A stretch of DNA of 8,230 bases from Deltaproteobacteria bacterium (GTDB lineage Bacteria > Myxococcota_A > Polyangia > HGW-17): positions 1 through 8,230 of the forward strand of contig QKIM01000594.1 in the NCBI GenBank assembly GCA_003249585.1, written 5' to 3'. Positions 1-6,973 of the stretch are shown here, piece after piece. Made by a program: the position numbers and the translations under genes. How positions within the stretch are numbered: the stretch's first letter is position 1; each line of letters opens with the position of its first letter. The notes under the pieces are model-generated. The model searched no databases and was not told the DNA's origin. It saw only the letters and a program-made list of their open reading frames with translations.

Positions 1-2
1 AC

Positions 3-1010
3 GACACCAAGGCCTGGGTCCATCCCCTGGGCGTAGAGATCTGCGGCAACGACGTCGACGAGAACTGCAACCTCTCCATTACGGACACCCCCTGTGTCGA
101 TCCTGCCGATGCCGAGGAGTGCCTCGCCCTGCCCGAGGATCAGATCGAGCAGTGTCTCCTGGATCACAACACCTCGGGCCCGCCCGACAACTGCCTCGCC
201 GCGGACACCACCTCAACGGGGCCCTGTCATGACCCCGCCTGCATCCTGGCCTGTCAGACCTCCTGTGACGCTGGCATCAACTGCGATGGCGGGCTTGAGG
301 CCTGCATCAACGCGTGTCCCATCTGGGTCGAGACTTGCGTCGACACCGACGGTGACGGCTGGGGCGTCGGTTCCGGCTGTCCCTGGCAGGACTGTGAACC
401 CGACAACGATCAGGTCTACCCCAACGCCCCAGAGGTGTGCGACGGTATCGACAACGACTGCGACGGCACCATCGACGACTGGTCCGCCGCCGGCGGGGAG
501 CAGTGTCTCGATCACGAGTGCGTGGTCGCGGCTGCCGGTGACGCCACCCTCCTCGCCATGTGCCCCACCGTGGACTGTGTGGACCACGACGGTGACGGCT
601 GGGGTGTGGGCGCCGACTGCGCCGAGCAGGATCCCGACGACAACAACCCCTCCACCTACCCGGGCGCCCGCGAGATCTGCGGTGACGGCATCGATCAGGA
701 CGGCGACAACGTCGCCGATGACGACTGCCCCATCTGCAAGGACCATGACGGAGACGGGTTCGGCGTCGGCCCCGGTTGCGCCCAGCTCGACTGCGACGAC
801 TCCAACCCCGACATCAACCCCGGGGTCAAGGAAACCTGCGGTGACAGCGACACGGACTGCGACGGCAAACTCCCCGCCGCCACGGTGTGCGTAGAGAGCG
901 TCGGCACCTGCTCCTGCCGCGCGGTCGGCCTCAGGAGATCCTCTGCTCCGGTCCTCCCCGCGCTCCTTGTCATGCTCTTCCTGATCGCCATCAGACGTCG
1001 CCGCGCCTGA
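3..1010 (+). CDS. Partial (5' end missing) Cys/Asp-rich MopE-type metal-binding repeat protein with MYXO-CTERM-like tail
   Basis: The frame is open from the window edge to the TGA at 1008-1010, giving 335 residues; the true start lies upstream. The visible part begins inside a degenerate repeat ([14 protein letters not shown]), continues through a Cys-rich segment (about residues 30-113), then has three units of about 43 residues starting near residues 113, 193 and 246. Each opens with DxDGDGW/F-GVG and closes with Cys-GD-rich sequence such as [10 protein letters not shown]. This is the Cys-rich metal-binding motif typified by MopE; Asp-rich DxDxDG loops commonly bind Ca2+. The C-terminus has Cys303-Ser-Cys305-Arg, a hydrophobic segment at 317-330 and Arg331-334, matching a MYXO-CTERM sorting signal. 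The protein is therefore probably exported, trimmed at the tail and held on the cell surface. Its specific function is unknown. Class assignment is fairly sure, function is not. Confidence 0.85.
   Translation, partial: DTKAWVHPLGVEICGNDVDENCNLSITDTPCVDPADAEECLALPEDQIEQCLLDHNTSGPPDNCLAADTTSTGPCHDPACILACQTSCDAGINCDGGLEACINACPIWVETCVDTDGDGWGVGSGCPWQDCEPDNDQVYPNAPEVCDGIDNDCDGTIDDWSAAGGEQCLDHECVVAAAGDATLLAMCPTVDCVDHDGDGWGVGADCAEQDPDDNNPSTYPGAREICGDGIDQDGDNVADDDCPICKDHDGDGFGVGPGCAQLDCDDSNPDINPGVKETCGDSDTDCDGKLPAATVCVESVGTCSCRAVGLRRSSAPVLPALLVMLFLIAIRRRRA
339..866 (+). repeat. Three MopE-type coding repeat units (339-467, 579-710, 738-866)
   Basis: Units begin [22 protein letters not shown] and [11 protein letters not shown] and end in a Cys/Asp/Gly-rich segment. 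Units 1 and 2 share the identical 17-base string GACGGTGACGGCTGGGG at 348-364 and 588-604, pointing to fairly recent internal duplication. Unit 2 differs: where unit 1 reads [10 protein letters not shown], unit 2 reads DGIDQDGDN, so the second Cys is replaced by Gly at residue 234. The spacing between units is uneven (240 then 159 bases) because a stretch of about 37 residues separates units 1 and 2. Confidence 0.8.
909..1007 (+). other. MYXO-CTERM-like C-terminal sorting signal (coding)
   Basis: This encodes the last 33 residues of the first protein: CSCR, a short polar linker with two Arg, a hydrophobic run ([14 protein letters not shown]) and RRRRA. The order Cys motif, membrane helix, Arg cluster at the extreme C-terminus defines the MYXO-CTERM class, which is known from Myxococcota and is processed by intramembrane myxosortases near the Cys. 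It is the main taxonomic clue in the window. A plain C-terminal membrane anchor is the alternative, but the CxC motif favours the sorting signal. Confidence 0.75.
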
Positions 1011-1100
1011 CGCGCGATTCCCCTGAGCCGATATCCGGTTCCCAAACAGCTCTTTTTCTGATAGTTCATTGGGACGCCGGGGGGCCCTGCCCGCCCGGAT

Positions 1101-1106
1101 GGAGGA
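1101..1106 (+). promoter_or_regulatory. Ribosome binding site deciding the ftsY start
   Basis: GGAGGA lies 5 bases before the ATG at 1112. It fixes that codon as the start and excludes the much longer open frame that extends upstream over the previous gene. The upstream part of that frame overlaps the well-supported MopE-like coding region and encodes nothing FtsY-like. Confidence 0.85.
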
Positions 1107-1111
1107 ACCCC

Positions 1112-2470
1112 ATGTCCGAGTTCATCGCACCATCCATCCTTATCCTCGTAAGCATCGCCTTCATCTACCTCATCTGGCGCTTCTCCGCGAAGATGAAAGC
1201 AAAAAGGAGAGAGCTGGGCTATTCCGAGGAGGAACCCGCCGCCGAGCGTGAGCCCGCCAGGAAAACGGCAGACAGGCACCGCTCAGAAGGCAAGGTGAAG
1301 CCCGCCGCAGAAGAGGAAGAAGAGGAAGAGGAGCCGGAGGAAGAAAGCGAACCCCAAGAGGCGCTCGAAGAGGAGGAACCCTCGGCTGAGCCGGCTGAAA
1401 AACCCGTCCCGGCACCGGCGGCAAAGCCCGAGCCCAAGCCCGAGCCCAAGCCCGAGCCCAAGCCCGAGCCCAAGCCCGAACCCAAGCCCGCGCCCAAACC
1501 CGAGCCCAAACCCGAGCCCAAACCCGAGCCCAAGCCCGAGCCCAAGCCCGAGCCCAAGACCCTGAAGGAGGGCCTCAAGAAGACCAGGGGCTCCCTCATC
1601 TCCCGACTGGGCAAGCTGCTTTCTTTCAAAAAGGAGATCGATGAGGAGATCCTCGACGAGCTGGAGGTGCTGCTCTTCACCGCCGACATAGGCCCGACCA
1701 CGGCCGAGAAGCTCTTCGAGACGGTGAAGGAGAACCTCTCGCGCAAGGAGCTCAAGGACGAAGACGCTGTCTGGGAGACCCTCAAGCAGGAGTCCACCAA
1801 GATCCTCGACATCCCCAGCCACGGGTTCCAGTTGGAAGGCACAAAGCCCTTTGTCATCCTGGTCATCGGCGTCAACGGCGTGGGCAAGACGACGACCATC
1901 GGCAAGCTCGCCTCCATGTTCAAGGCCCAGGGGAAGCGCGTCCTTCTGGCAGCCGGTGACACCTTCCGCGCCGCCGCCATCGACCAACTGGCCATCTGGG
2001 CCGAGGAGCGGGTCGGCTGCGAGATCATCAAAGGCAAGGAGGGGAGCGACCCCTCATCCGTCATCTTCGACGCCGTCAAACATGCGGAGAAGGAAGGCAT
2101 CGACGTGGTCATCGCCGACACGGCCGGACGCCTGCACACCCAGACCAACCTCATGGAGGAGCTGCAGAAGGTCCGCCGAGTCTGCAACAAGGCCTACGAG
2201 GGTGCTCCCCATGAGACCTTCCTCGTCCTCGACGCCACCAATGGCCAAAACGCCCTGCACCAGGCCGACGAGTTCATGAAGGCCATGGACTTCACCGGAA
2301 TCGTCATCACCAAGATGGACGGTACAGCCAAGGGCGGCGTGATCCTCGGCATCTGCGACAAGATGAAGATCCCTGTGCGGTTCATCGGGATCGGCGAGCA
2401 GGTGGAGGATCTGCGTCCCTTCGAGGCCAAGCCCTTCGTCGACGCCCTCTTCTCCCGCGACGAGGAGTAG
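1112..2470 (+). CDS. ftsY: Signal recognition particle receptor FtsY, membrane-anchored, with long KPEP-repeat linker
   Basis: FtsY is the SRP receptor GTPase. It pairs with Ffh/4.5S RNA at the inner membrane and hands ribosome-nascent chains to SecYEG. The 452-residue product has a predicted membrane helix at about residues 5-23 ([19 protein letters not shown]) followed by basic residues, so the rest should be cytoplasmic. Residues about 67-95 are strongly acidic (eight Glu in a row at 67-74), 105-149 are a KPEP repeat, and the NG domain starts near 151. GTPase motifs are all present: [10 protein letters not shown] (253-262), [11 protein letters not shown] (283-293), DTAGR (336-340), [10 protein letters not shown] (400-409) and GIGEQVEDL (426-434). 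E. coli FtsY uses amphipathic helices rather than a clear membrane helix, so the anchor is notable. It is about 100 bases downstream of the preceding gene, with no clear promoter in that gap. Identification is secure. Confidence 0.98.
   Translation: MSEFIAPSILILVSIAFIYLIWRFSAKMKAKRRELGYSEEEPAAEREPARKTADRHRSEGKVKPAAEEEEEEEEPEEESEPQEALEEEEPSAEPAEKPVPAPAAKPEPKPEPKPEPKPEPKPEPKPAPKPEPKPEPKPEPKPEPKPEPKTLKEGLKKTRGSLISRLGKLLSFKKEIDEEILDELEVLLFTADIGPTTAEKLFETVKENLSRKELKDEDAVWETLKQESTKILDIPSHGFQLEGTKPFVILVIGVNGVGKTTTIGKLASMFKAQGKRVLLAAGDTFRAAAIDQLAIWAEERVGCEIIKGKEGSDPSSVIFDAVKHAEKEGIDVVIADTAGRLHTQTNLMEELQKVRRVCNKAYEGAPHETFLVLDATNGQNALHQADEFMKAMDFTGIVITKMDGTAKGGVILGICDKMKIPVRFIGIGEQVEDLRPFEAKPFVDALFSRDEE
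1424..1558 (+). repeat. In-frame 12-bp tandem repeat encoding (KPEP)11-K in the FtsY linker
   Basis: Eleven consecutive 12-base units of the form AAG-CCC-GAG-CCC plus a final AAG encode residues 105-149. Unit 5 has GAA, unit 6 encodes KPAP (GCG), and units 7-9 use AAA instead of AAG, so the array has three blocks: five KPEP, one KPAP, five KPEP. Because every unit is 12 bases, gain or loss of units keeps the frame. The protein segment is likely an extended, alternating-charge Pro-rich spacer between the membrane helix and the GTPase domain. Confidence 0.97.
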
Positions 2471-2480
2471 CGCCCTTTCC

Positions 2481-2500
2481 CGGTTTTCATTGTTAAACCG
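2481..2500. promoter_or_regulatory. Inverted repeat CGGTTT-N8-AAACCG overlapping the promoter -35
   Basis: A perfect 6-bp inverted repeat with an 8-base loop (CGGTTT at 2481-2486, AAACCG at 2495-2500) starts 11 bases after the ftsY stop codon and covers the -35 hexamer of the promoter at 2490-2517. It could be an operator for a dimeric regulator, or a weak stem ending ftsY transcription (the following AAATTTT is a poor U-tract). A chance 6-bp repeat is possible. Confidence 0.35.
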
Positions 2501-2517
2501 AAATTTTCCGTTATAAT
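2490..2517 (+). promoter_or_regulatory. Predicted sigma70-type promoter for the downstream four-gene operon
   Basis: TTGTTA (2490-2495, 4 of 6 to consensus) is followed after 16 bases by a perfect TATAAT (2512-2517). The sequence from 2481 to 2520 is the most AT-rich intergenic stretch in the window and sits between a stop codon and a gene start. Transcription would begin near 2524, about 80 bases before the preferred GTG start at 2607. Confidence 0.65.
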
Positions 2518-2593
2518 CTGCCGAAATGGGAAGTGAGGCGCCACCGGCAAGCCTGCAGGCGTTTCATCATCGCGCCGGGCGCGCCGCGAGACG

Positions 2594-2598
2594 AAGGA
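2594..2598 (+). promoter_or_regulatory. Ribosome binding site supporting the GTG start at 2607
   Basis: AAGGA lies 8 bases before GTG 2607. The other candidates are weaker: ATG 2526 falls almost at the predicted transcription start and would be essentially leaderless, while ATG 2634 has no purine-rich sequence at a suitable distance. Confidence 0.6.
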
Positions 2599-2606
2599 CA
2601 TACACC

Positions 2607-3251
2607 GTGGCTGAAGAACTGTCGGTAAATAAAATGAGCTACATCCCGGCCTCCCTCCTTCTGGTGGGTGGGTTTATCCTGATGTCGATCTACGGCCTCA
2701 AGCCCTACGAAGAGTGGTTCATGAAGAACTACCGCTGGGTGCAGGTCCCCGCGACCTTCGAGCGGGGCAAGATCATCACCGTGGACGGCCCCAAGTCCGT
2801 CGTCTCCAAGGACACGGGATCCCGCTTCAAGATCCGGTTCACCCTCAAGTACGAGCCACGAAAGCTCTTTGACGCCGCCTACTTCGACAACCGTTTCCCC
2901 GCCTGGCTCAGGCTCCCCAACCAGTCCTTCCTGTGGACCCAGACCCGGGAGACCTTCGACTCCCTGCTGGACGCCAACAAGGCCTTCGACGAGATGAGGG
3001 CCCAAAAGCACTACTCCATCTACATGAACCCCGAAAATCCCCGACAGGCCATCTATGAGACGTGGAACCGCTGGGCCCTTATCCAGCTGGGGCTTGTGCT
3101 CGCGGCCATCGGACTTCTGGGCTTCGGGTTCATCTTCATCGTCAACACTCGTCGGGTCATGATCGCCGAGAAGCAGCTCCAGGAAGAGATCTGGCGGCAA
3201 CAGAACATGCGGCGGCACCACAACAGGGGACCCCAGGCCCCGCCCACTTAA
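2607..3251 (+). CDS. DUF3592-like two-helix membrane protein
   Basis: From the GTG start the product is 214 residues. Predicted membrane helices lie at about 12-30 (IPASLLLVGGFILMSIYGL) and 158-179 (ALIQLGLVLAAIGLLGFGFIFI). Between them is a soluble domain with WVQVPATFERGKI near 44-56, a β-rich segment FKIRFTLKYE at 74-83, and YMNPENPRQAIY at 139-150 just before the second helix. This plan (short N-terminus, helix, Trp-x-x-x-x-Ala-Thr β-domain, Asn-Pro-x-x-Pro, helix) is that of the DUF3592 family, whose function is not established. Positive residues flank the outer sides of the helices, so the domain probably faces the periplasm. The C-terminal 35 residues are charged and Arg/Gln/His-rich. 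An in-frame ATG at 2526 would add 27 Arg-rich residues of no family likeness. First gene of the operon, 9 bases before the TPR gene. Confidence 0.75.
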   Translation: MAEELSVNKMSYIPASLLLVGGFILMSIYGLKPYEEWFMKNYRWVQVPATFERGKIITVDGPKSVVSKDTGSRFKIRFTLKYEPRKLFDAAYFDNRFPAWLRLPNQSFLWTQTRETFDSLLDANKAFDEMRAQKHYSIYMNPENPRQAIYETWNRWALIQLGLVLAAIGLLGFGFIFIVNTRRVMIAEKQLQEEIWRQQNMRRHHNRGPQAPPT

Positions 3252-3260
3252 GCCTTTCCC

Positions 3261-5630
3261 ATGGACGACAACACCTATAACGACAAGCCCGAACCGCTCC
3301 TGAGGTTCATCGCCCCCAGCAACACCCAGGGAATCGCCTTCGAACGGCCGGGACACCTGCGCACCTTCGCCACCCTCTTCTCCCTCTCCATGATCCTCAT
3401 TGGCGGTGCCCTGCTCACCTCCTGGCTCGTCTTCCGCCAGTCCACGAGACGCCGAGACAGGCACACGATCCATGAAATCATCCGAAAGACCCGGCTCGAT
3501 CTCCCCAAATACTACAACAACGCCATAAGCGCCCTCTCCATGCACCCCGATCTCCTGGGGAGGTCCGTCTCCGCCATGCGCCAGGGGGAGTACTCCATCC
3601 TCCTGGCCCTCTCCCACGATCTGCCCGAGCAGGCGCATAAAGCCACCTATCTCGCTGCCATCACTGGGAAACGGAACATCAGCAGCCGAGAACTGCTCAA
3701 ATCCATGACCGCAATCTCAGAACTCATGGTCTCCAGGCGTTTCCATGAGGCGGCCATGCTCATCGAACGCGAGATGGTCACCTTCCCCCGCTCCCACCTG
3801 CACCTTTTTGCCCTGGCCATGGCCCGCATGGAGCTGGGGAACTGGGAAGCAGCCCACTCCTCGGTGTCCATGGCCATTGAGCTCGGTGACCGCCCGATCC
3901 CCTACCGGCTCCTCCAGGCCGTCATCGAGCGCAAGCGTGGAAAGACGAAACACGCCCGCGTGCTCCTCGACGAGATCCTGAAACAGTCTCCCGGCCACCC
4001 TCACGCGCTCCTGGAGCTGTACCTCCTCACGGGAGAAGGGAAGCTTCCCGGCCCCGACGGCCGCGTCAGCCGGCGCGAACTGGCCAAGGTGTGGCTGAGT
4101 CACGCCCTGACACAGACCGACCCCGCCGAGAAGAAACGGCTGTGTGAGAAAGCACAGAACCTCTGGTACATGCCCGAGACCTCCCTGTGCATCGCCGAGG
4201 CCATCCTCCATGGCGCCGGCCCCCTGGACGCCATGGAGAAACATCTGGCGCGGCTCGCGACCTTCCCCATCCCCGAGGTACGCCTCCTCAGGGCGGAGTA
4301 CTACGTCAAGGAGCTCATGCCGGAGAAGGCGGTCAAGGCCATGGCTACCCTCAAGAAGTGTCCCTCCTGCGACACAGGCAGGATCGCTGCCCTCTCCCTC
4401 AAGGTGGCCATCCTCGTCGAGGACAGGGACTCCGTGCACAAGACCTGCGGTGCCGATTCCCTCGCCTCGGCCAGGCTCGAGACCTGTCTGGATGGCGCGA
4501 TCGAACTCAGCGACTGGGGGCTGGTCAAGCGCCTCATGAGCAAGCTCCCGGACAAAGAGCTTCGGCGCAGCCTTCAGCGGGCCCTCTTCTCCCACTCCAT
4601 CGAGGCGGCCTTCGCCCCCGTCCCTGTGAGACTCAGACCCTATCGCGCGAAACTCCTCGCCGGCGCCCTCATCACGGCACAGCGATACCACAGCGCCATC
4701 TTCCTCCTCAACAACACCATGAAGCGGCATGGGCACGATCCCTCCATGGTGATCCTCACGGCCAGGGCCTACGCCGCCATGGGGCGCACGTCAAAAGCCC
4801 TGGCCATCCTCGACGGGCTGCGCCCCCACATCATGAACCACCCGGACTCTCTCTTCCAGATGGCCCGACTGTACATGGACCTCAACAAGATCGGCGCCGC
4901 CCACTCCATCGTGGTGCGCCTCACAAAGCTGGTCCCCGAAGGATACCGCGCCCTGTACATCCGCGCCCTCATCCACCTGCACCGCAAGGCCTATGACAAA
5001 GCCACGAAGATGGTGGACAGAGCCAGCAAGGTGACCGCGAACAACCCGCTGATCCTCCTGGCACGCGCCCGGATTCTCTTCTTCGAGGGGCGCTATCCCG
5101 AAGCGGTGAAGGCCGTGGAACAGGCGGTAGCCGTGGATCGCGGGAATCCTCAGTATTTTGAGGTCCTCGCCCGCTATTCCCGTCATTACAAGCAGGCCCA
5201 CTACGGCACCTATTATCTCAAGGCCGCCAAAGCCTATAAGGCCCTGGGCGCAAACTATCAGGCGTCACGGGTGCTGGCTGAGTACGGCAGCACCCTGGAC
5301 ATCAAGACCATGAGAGATGAGAAGTCCCGGGTCGTGGCACTCCTCGAGCCCATGAAACAGCTCCATCCTGAGGCGCTCTCCTTCCTGGCCGAATGGCACC
5401 ACGCCCAGAACATCAAAGGGGCCAGAGCCGCCCAGCTCATGGAGCAGGCCATCGCGCTCTCTCCGGACCTGCCGATCAACTCCTACCGCCTGGCCACCTG
5501 GCTCGCGGGGAGCGATCCGAAGAAGGCCATGACTATCCTTAATAATATCTTGGTTTCTTTCAGTTATCACTCCATTACACCCCAGGCCGAGGCGCTTCTG
5601 GCGACCCTCAGGAAGGGAACGCCCCGATGA
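3261..5630 (+). CDS. Large TPR-repeat protein with one N-terminal membrane helix
   Basis: The 789-residue product has a predicted membrane helix at about 35-58 followed by a strongly basic stretch (RQSTRRRDRH). The remainder is almost wholly helical with TPR-like periodicity: about 150-245 (RRFHEAAMLIEREM, MELGNWEAAHSSVSMAIEL, KTKHARVLLDEIL), 495-640 (AAMGRTSKALAILDGL, GRYPEAVKAVEQAVAVD) and 715-765. TPR arrays are protein-binding scaffolds, so a role in assembling a membrane complex is likely; no catalytic motif was seen. All six Cys lie between residues 295 and 409, including C367-P-S-C370. The start is well constrained: the frame is closed by the previous gene's TAA 9 bases upstream and the next in-frame Met is residue 44. 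There is no clear ribosome site, so translation probably depends on coupling. The stop overlaps the next start as ATGA. Specific function is unknown. Confidence 0.85.
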   Translation: MDDNTYNDKPEPLLRFIAPSNTQGIAFERPGHLRTFATLFSLSMILIGGALLTSWLVFRQSTRRRDRHTIHEIIRKTRLDLPKYYNNAISALSMHPDLLGRSVSAMRQGEYSILLALSHDLPEQAHKATYLAAITGKRNISSRELLKSMTAISELMVSRRFHEAAMLIEREMVTFPRSHLHLFALAMARMELGNWEAAHSSVSMAIELGDRPIPYRLLQAVIERKRGKTKHARVLLDEILKQSPGHPHALLELYLLTGEGKLPGPDGRVSRRELAKVWLSHALTQTDPAEKKRLCEKAQNLWYMPETSLCIAEAILHGAGPLDAMEKHLARLATFPIPEVRLLRAEYYVKELMPEKAVKAMATLKKCPSCDTGRIAALSLKVAILVEDRDSVHKTCGADSLASARLETCLDGAIELSDWGLVKRLMSKLPDKELRRSLQRALFSHSIEAAFAPVPVRLRPYRAKLLAGALITAQRYHSAIFLLNNTMKRHGHDPSMVILTARAYAAMGRTSKALAILDGLRPHIMNHPDSLFQMARLYMDLNKIGAAHSIVVRLTKLVPEGYRALYIRALIHLHRKAYDKATKMVDRASKVTANNPLILLARARILFFEGRYPEAVKAVEQAVAVDRGNPQYFEVLARYSRHYKQAHYGTYYLKAAKAYKALGANYQASRVLAEYGSTLDIKTMRDEKSRVVALLEPMKQLHPEALSFLAEWHHAQNIKGARAAQLMEQAIALSPDLPINSYRLATWLAGSDPKKAMTILNNILVSFSYHSITPQAEALLATLRKGTPR
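5531..5580 (+). other. AT-rich codon patch at the 3' end of the TPR gene
   Basis: About one third of these 50 bases are G or C, in a GC-rich window. The codons here (CTT AAT AAT, TTG GTT TCT, AGT TAT, ATT ACA) depart from the GC-ending usage around them. The patch ends about 50 bases before the next start codon and contains TAATAT (5543-5548), but no good -35 hexamer is spaced for it. It may be an internal promoter or an unstructured entry region for translation of the next gene; neither is shown. Confidence 0.3.
5611..5617 (+). promoter_or_regulatory. Ribosome binding site for the HEAT-like membrane protein
   Basis: GGAAGGG lies 9 bases before the ATG at 5627, inside the end of the TPR gene. 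With the ATGA stop/start overlap it supports this start and coupled translation. Confidence 0.6.
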
Positions 5631-6973
5631 GCGCCCAAAAAAAGGGGTTCTTCTACCGCTGGCTGCGACATCGTGGGCTTTTGCTCATGTACACCGGCTT
5701 TTGGGCCGCCCTGCTCTATGGGTACACCCACTGGGCCTTTGGATACATCCGCACTTCGTCCCGCAGCCTCTCTACGGATTTCTGGCTGCGGTCGGTCTTC
5801 TATGTGGGGCTGTTGCTCCTGGCCCTGGGTGTCGCCCTGGTCTTTGACAGGTTCCTGAACCACTCCCGCTTTATCTCCCACGTCTTCGGAGGAGCCAAAA
5901 AGAGCGACCCGGAGACCTTCGACACCGGTCTGCTGAGAGGGGGACAGGCCTCCTTCTACATCGTCCTCCTCCTCGCCGTGGGATTCGGCTGGTGGGGGTA
6001 CGACCGGCTCAACGACACCTTCCACGCATGGTACAAGACCTATGGTCAGTACTATACCCGCCTGCGCTCCCCCAAAGAGGGGGACCGCATCCGCGCCATC
6101 ACCCATCTGGCCAAGCTGCACAACGACGATACCGCGAAGCTCCTCAACCGGAAGATCCTTGGCGGCACCCAGGGAGAAAAGCTCGCCGCCATCTGGATGG
6201 CGGGAAAGAGCGACTTCAACCACCCCCTCATCGTCGATGCGCTGGAGGAGGTCCTCAAGACCACGAATCGCAAAGAGAAGGAGGCCGTCCTCCTCGCCCT
6301 GAGCAGGGTGGTGACCAACCCCAAGATCAGCACGATGCGGGAGATCGAGGCGCTGCTCAAGGAATCCCTCAACGACGGAAAACCGCCCTCCAGACACCTG
6401 CTCTTCGCCGCCGCCTTCCTGAGAAACCCCGACTTCGTCGACCTCTTTTTGGATCTCTTCGCCCTCAAGGACGAGACGACGAGGGTCATCCTCACCTACG
6501 CCCTGGTCTGGGTCAAGGGCGCCACTCCCCTCAAGGAGCGCCGCATCATGACCCGGCTGACCCGCAGCCTGGACAACCCCTCGGAGCGCCTGCGCTGCAT
6601 GACGACCATCGGACTCACCTTCAAGTACGAATCCCTCGATGATCCCGTCCTGGCCAAACTGCGCCGGGAGTTCGAGGCGAAGAAGTCTGTCTTCAAGTGC
6701 TCCCCGGAGATCTTCTCCCTGCACCCCGAGGGGACCAAGGAGGACACCATAAACATCACCCGCCTCAACCTGAGGGGCTTCAAATACCCGGCCTTCGGGC
6801 AGGTACGATATCGTGAACGCATCCTGCGCATTTTGGCCCTCAATCGGGATGACTCCATGATCCCCTGGTTCAAACGCATCGAGAAGAACCCCCAGCTCCC
6901 CGAATATCTCAGGGCCCTGGCGGGACAGGCCGCGCGAAAGAAGTTCGACAACTCCAAGGTGATTGACTGGTGA
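5627..6973 (+). CDS. Three-helix membrane protein with HEAT-like C-terminal domain
   Basis: The product is 448 residues. Predicted membrane helices are at about 17-36, 53-74 and 108-126. The N-terminus is basic (KKGFFYRWLRHRG) and the loop before the third helix carries KK and R, so by the positive-inside rule the N-terminus is cytoplasmic and the large C-terminal domain periplasmic. From about 145 to 440 the sequence is a run of paired amphipathic helices resembling HEAT or armadillo repeats, e.g. EGDRIRAITHLAKLHNDDTA, QGEKLAAIWMAGK, KEKEAVLLALSRVV and ERLRCMTTIGLTF. Such repeats bind proteins; no active-site motif was recognised. The gene overlaps both neighbours by 4 bases (ATGA upstream, GTGA downstream), so it probably works with them in stoichiometric amounts. 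The HEAT label is from visual periodicity only, and no known family name is claimed. Confidence 0.75.
   Translation: MSAQKKGFFYRWLRHRGLLLMYTGFWAALLYGYTHWAFGYIRTSSRSLSTDFWLRSVFYVGLLLLALGVALVFDRFLNHSRFISHVFGGAKKSDPETFDTGLLRGGQASFYIVLLLAVGFGWWGYDRLNDTFHAWYKTYGQYYTRLRSPKEGDRIRAITHLAKLHNDDTAKLLNRKILGGTQGEKLAAIWMAGKSDFNHPLIVDALEEVLKTTNRKEKEAVLLALSRVVTNPKISTMREIEALLKESLNDGKPPSRHLLFAAAFLRNPDFVDLFLDLFALKDETTRVILTYALVWVKGATPLKERRIMTRLTRSLDNPSERLRCMTTIGLTFKYESLDDPVLAKLRREFEAKKSVFKCSPEIFSLHPEGTKEDTINITRLNLRGFKYPAFGQVRYRERILRILALNRDDSMIPWFKRIEKNPQLPEYLRALAGQAARKKFDNSKVIDW
6956..6963 (+). promoter_or_regulatory. Ribosome binding site deciding the GTG start at 6970
   Basis: AAGGTGAT matches the anti-Shine-Dalgarno complement (GGAGGTGAT) over 8 bases and lies 6 bases before GTG 6970. 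The next in-frame Met is residue 53, inside the conserved GDSPEL...GVAHPSGYPL block, so a later start would lose essential family sequence. Confidence 0.75.

Noticed and set aside
94..894. Plus-strand open frame rich in Pro, Ser, Thr and Ala overlapping the first gene
   Set aside because: The alternative frame has the clear DxDGDG and Cys repeats and the sorting tail; this one is a frame-shifted low-complexity reading of the same repeats.
1040..1074. TCCCAA / TTGGGA inverted repeat with a T-run between, as a terminator or promoter element before ftsY
   Set aside because: The stem is only 6 bp with a 23-base loop and the T-run lies inside the loop, not after the stem; no convincing -35/-10 pair was found either.
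887..1111. Upstream extension of the ftsY frame
   Set aside because: It overlaps the end of the preceding gene, lacks FtsY likeness, and the strong GGAGGA site places the start at 1112.
1219..2190. Long minus-strand open frame opposite ftsY, Ser/Leu/Gly-rich
   Set aside because: It is the antisense of a certain ftsY; its low-complexity [12 protein letters not shown] stretch is just the reverse of the KPEP repeat.
2526..2606. ATG 2526 as the start of the DUF3592-like gene
   Set aside because: It would sit within a few bases of the predicted transcription start without a ribosome site, and the added residues are Arg/Ala-rich and unlike the family; GTG 2607 has a proper site. Not fully excluded.
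2524..2606. A known riboswitch (cobalamin, cyclic di-GMP or SAH class) in the leader
   Set aside because: Some GC-rich stems and a GGGAAGT string are present, but none of the conserved core motifs of these classes could be aligned.
2511..3638. Minus-strand open frame of 375 codons across the promoter and two genes
   Set aside because: It crosses the intergenic promoter and opposes two well-supported + strand genes; composition is typical of a GC-rich shadow frame with no recognisable domain.
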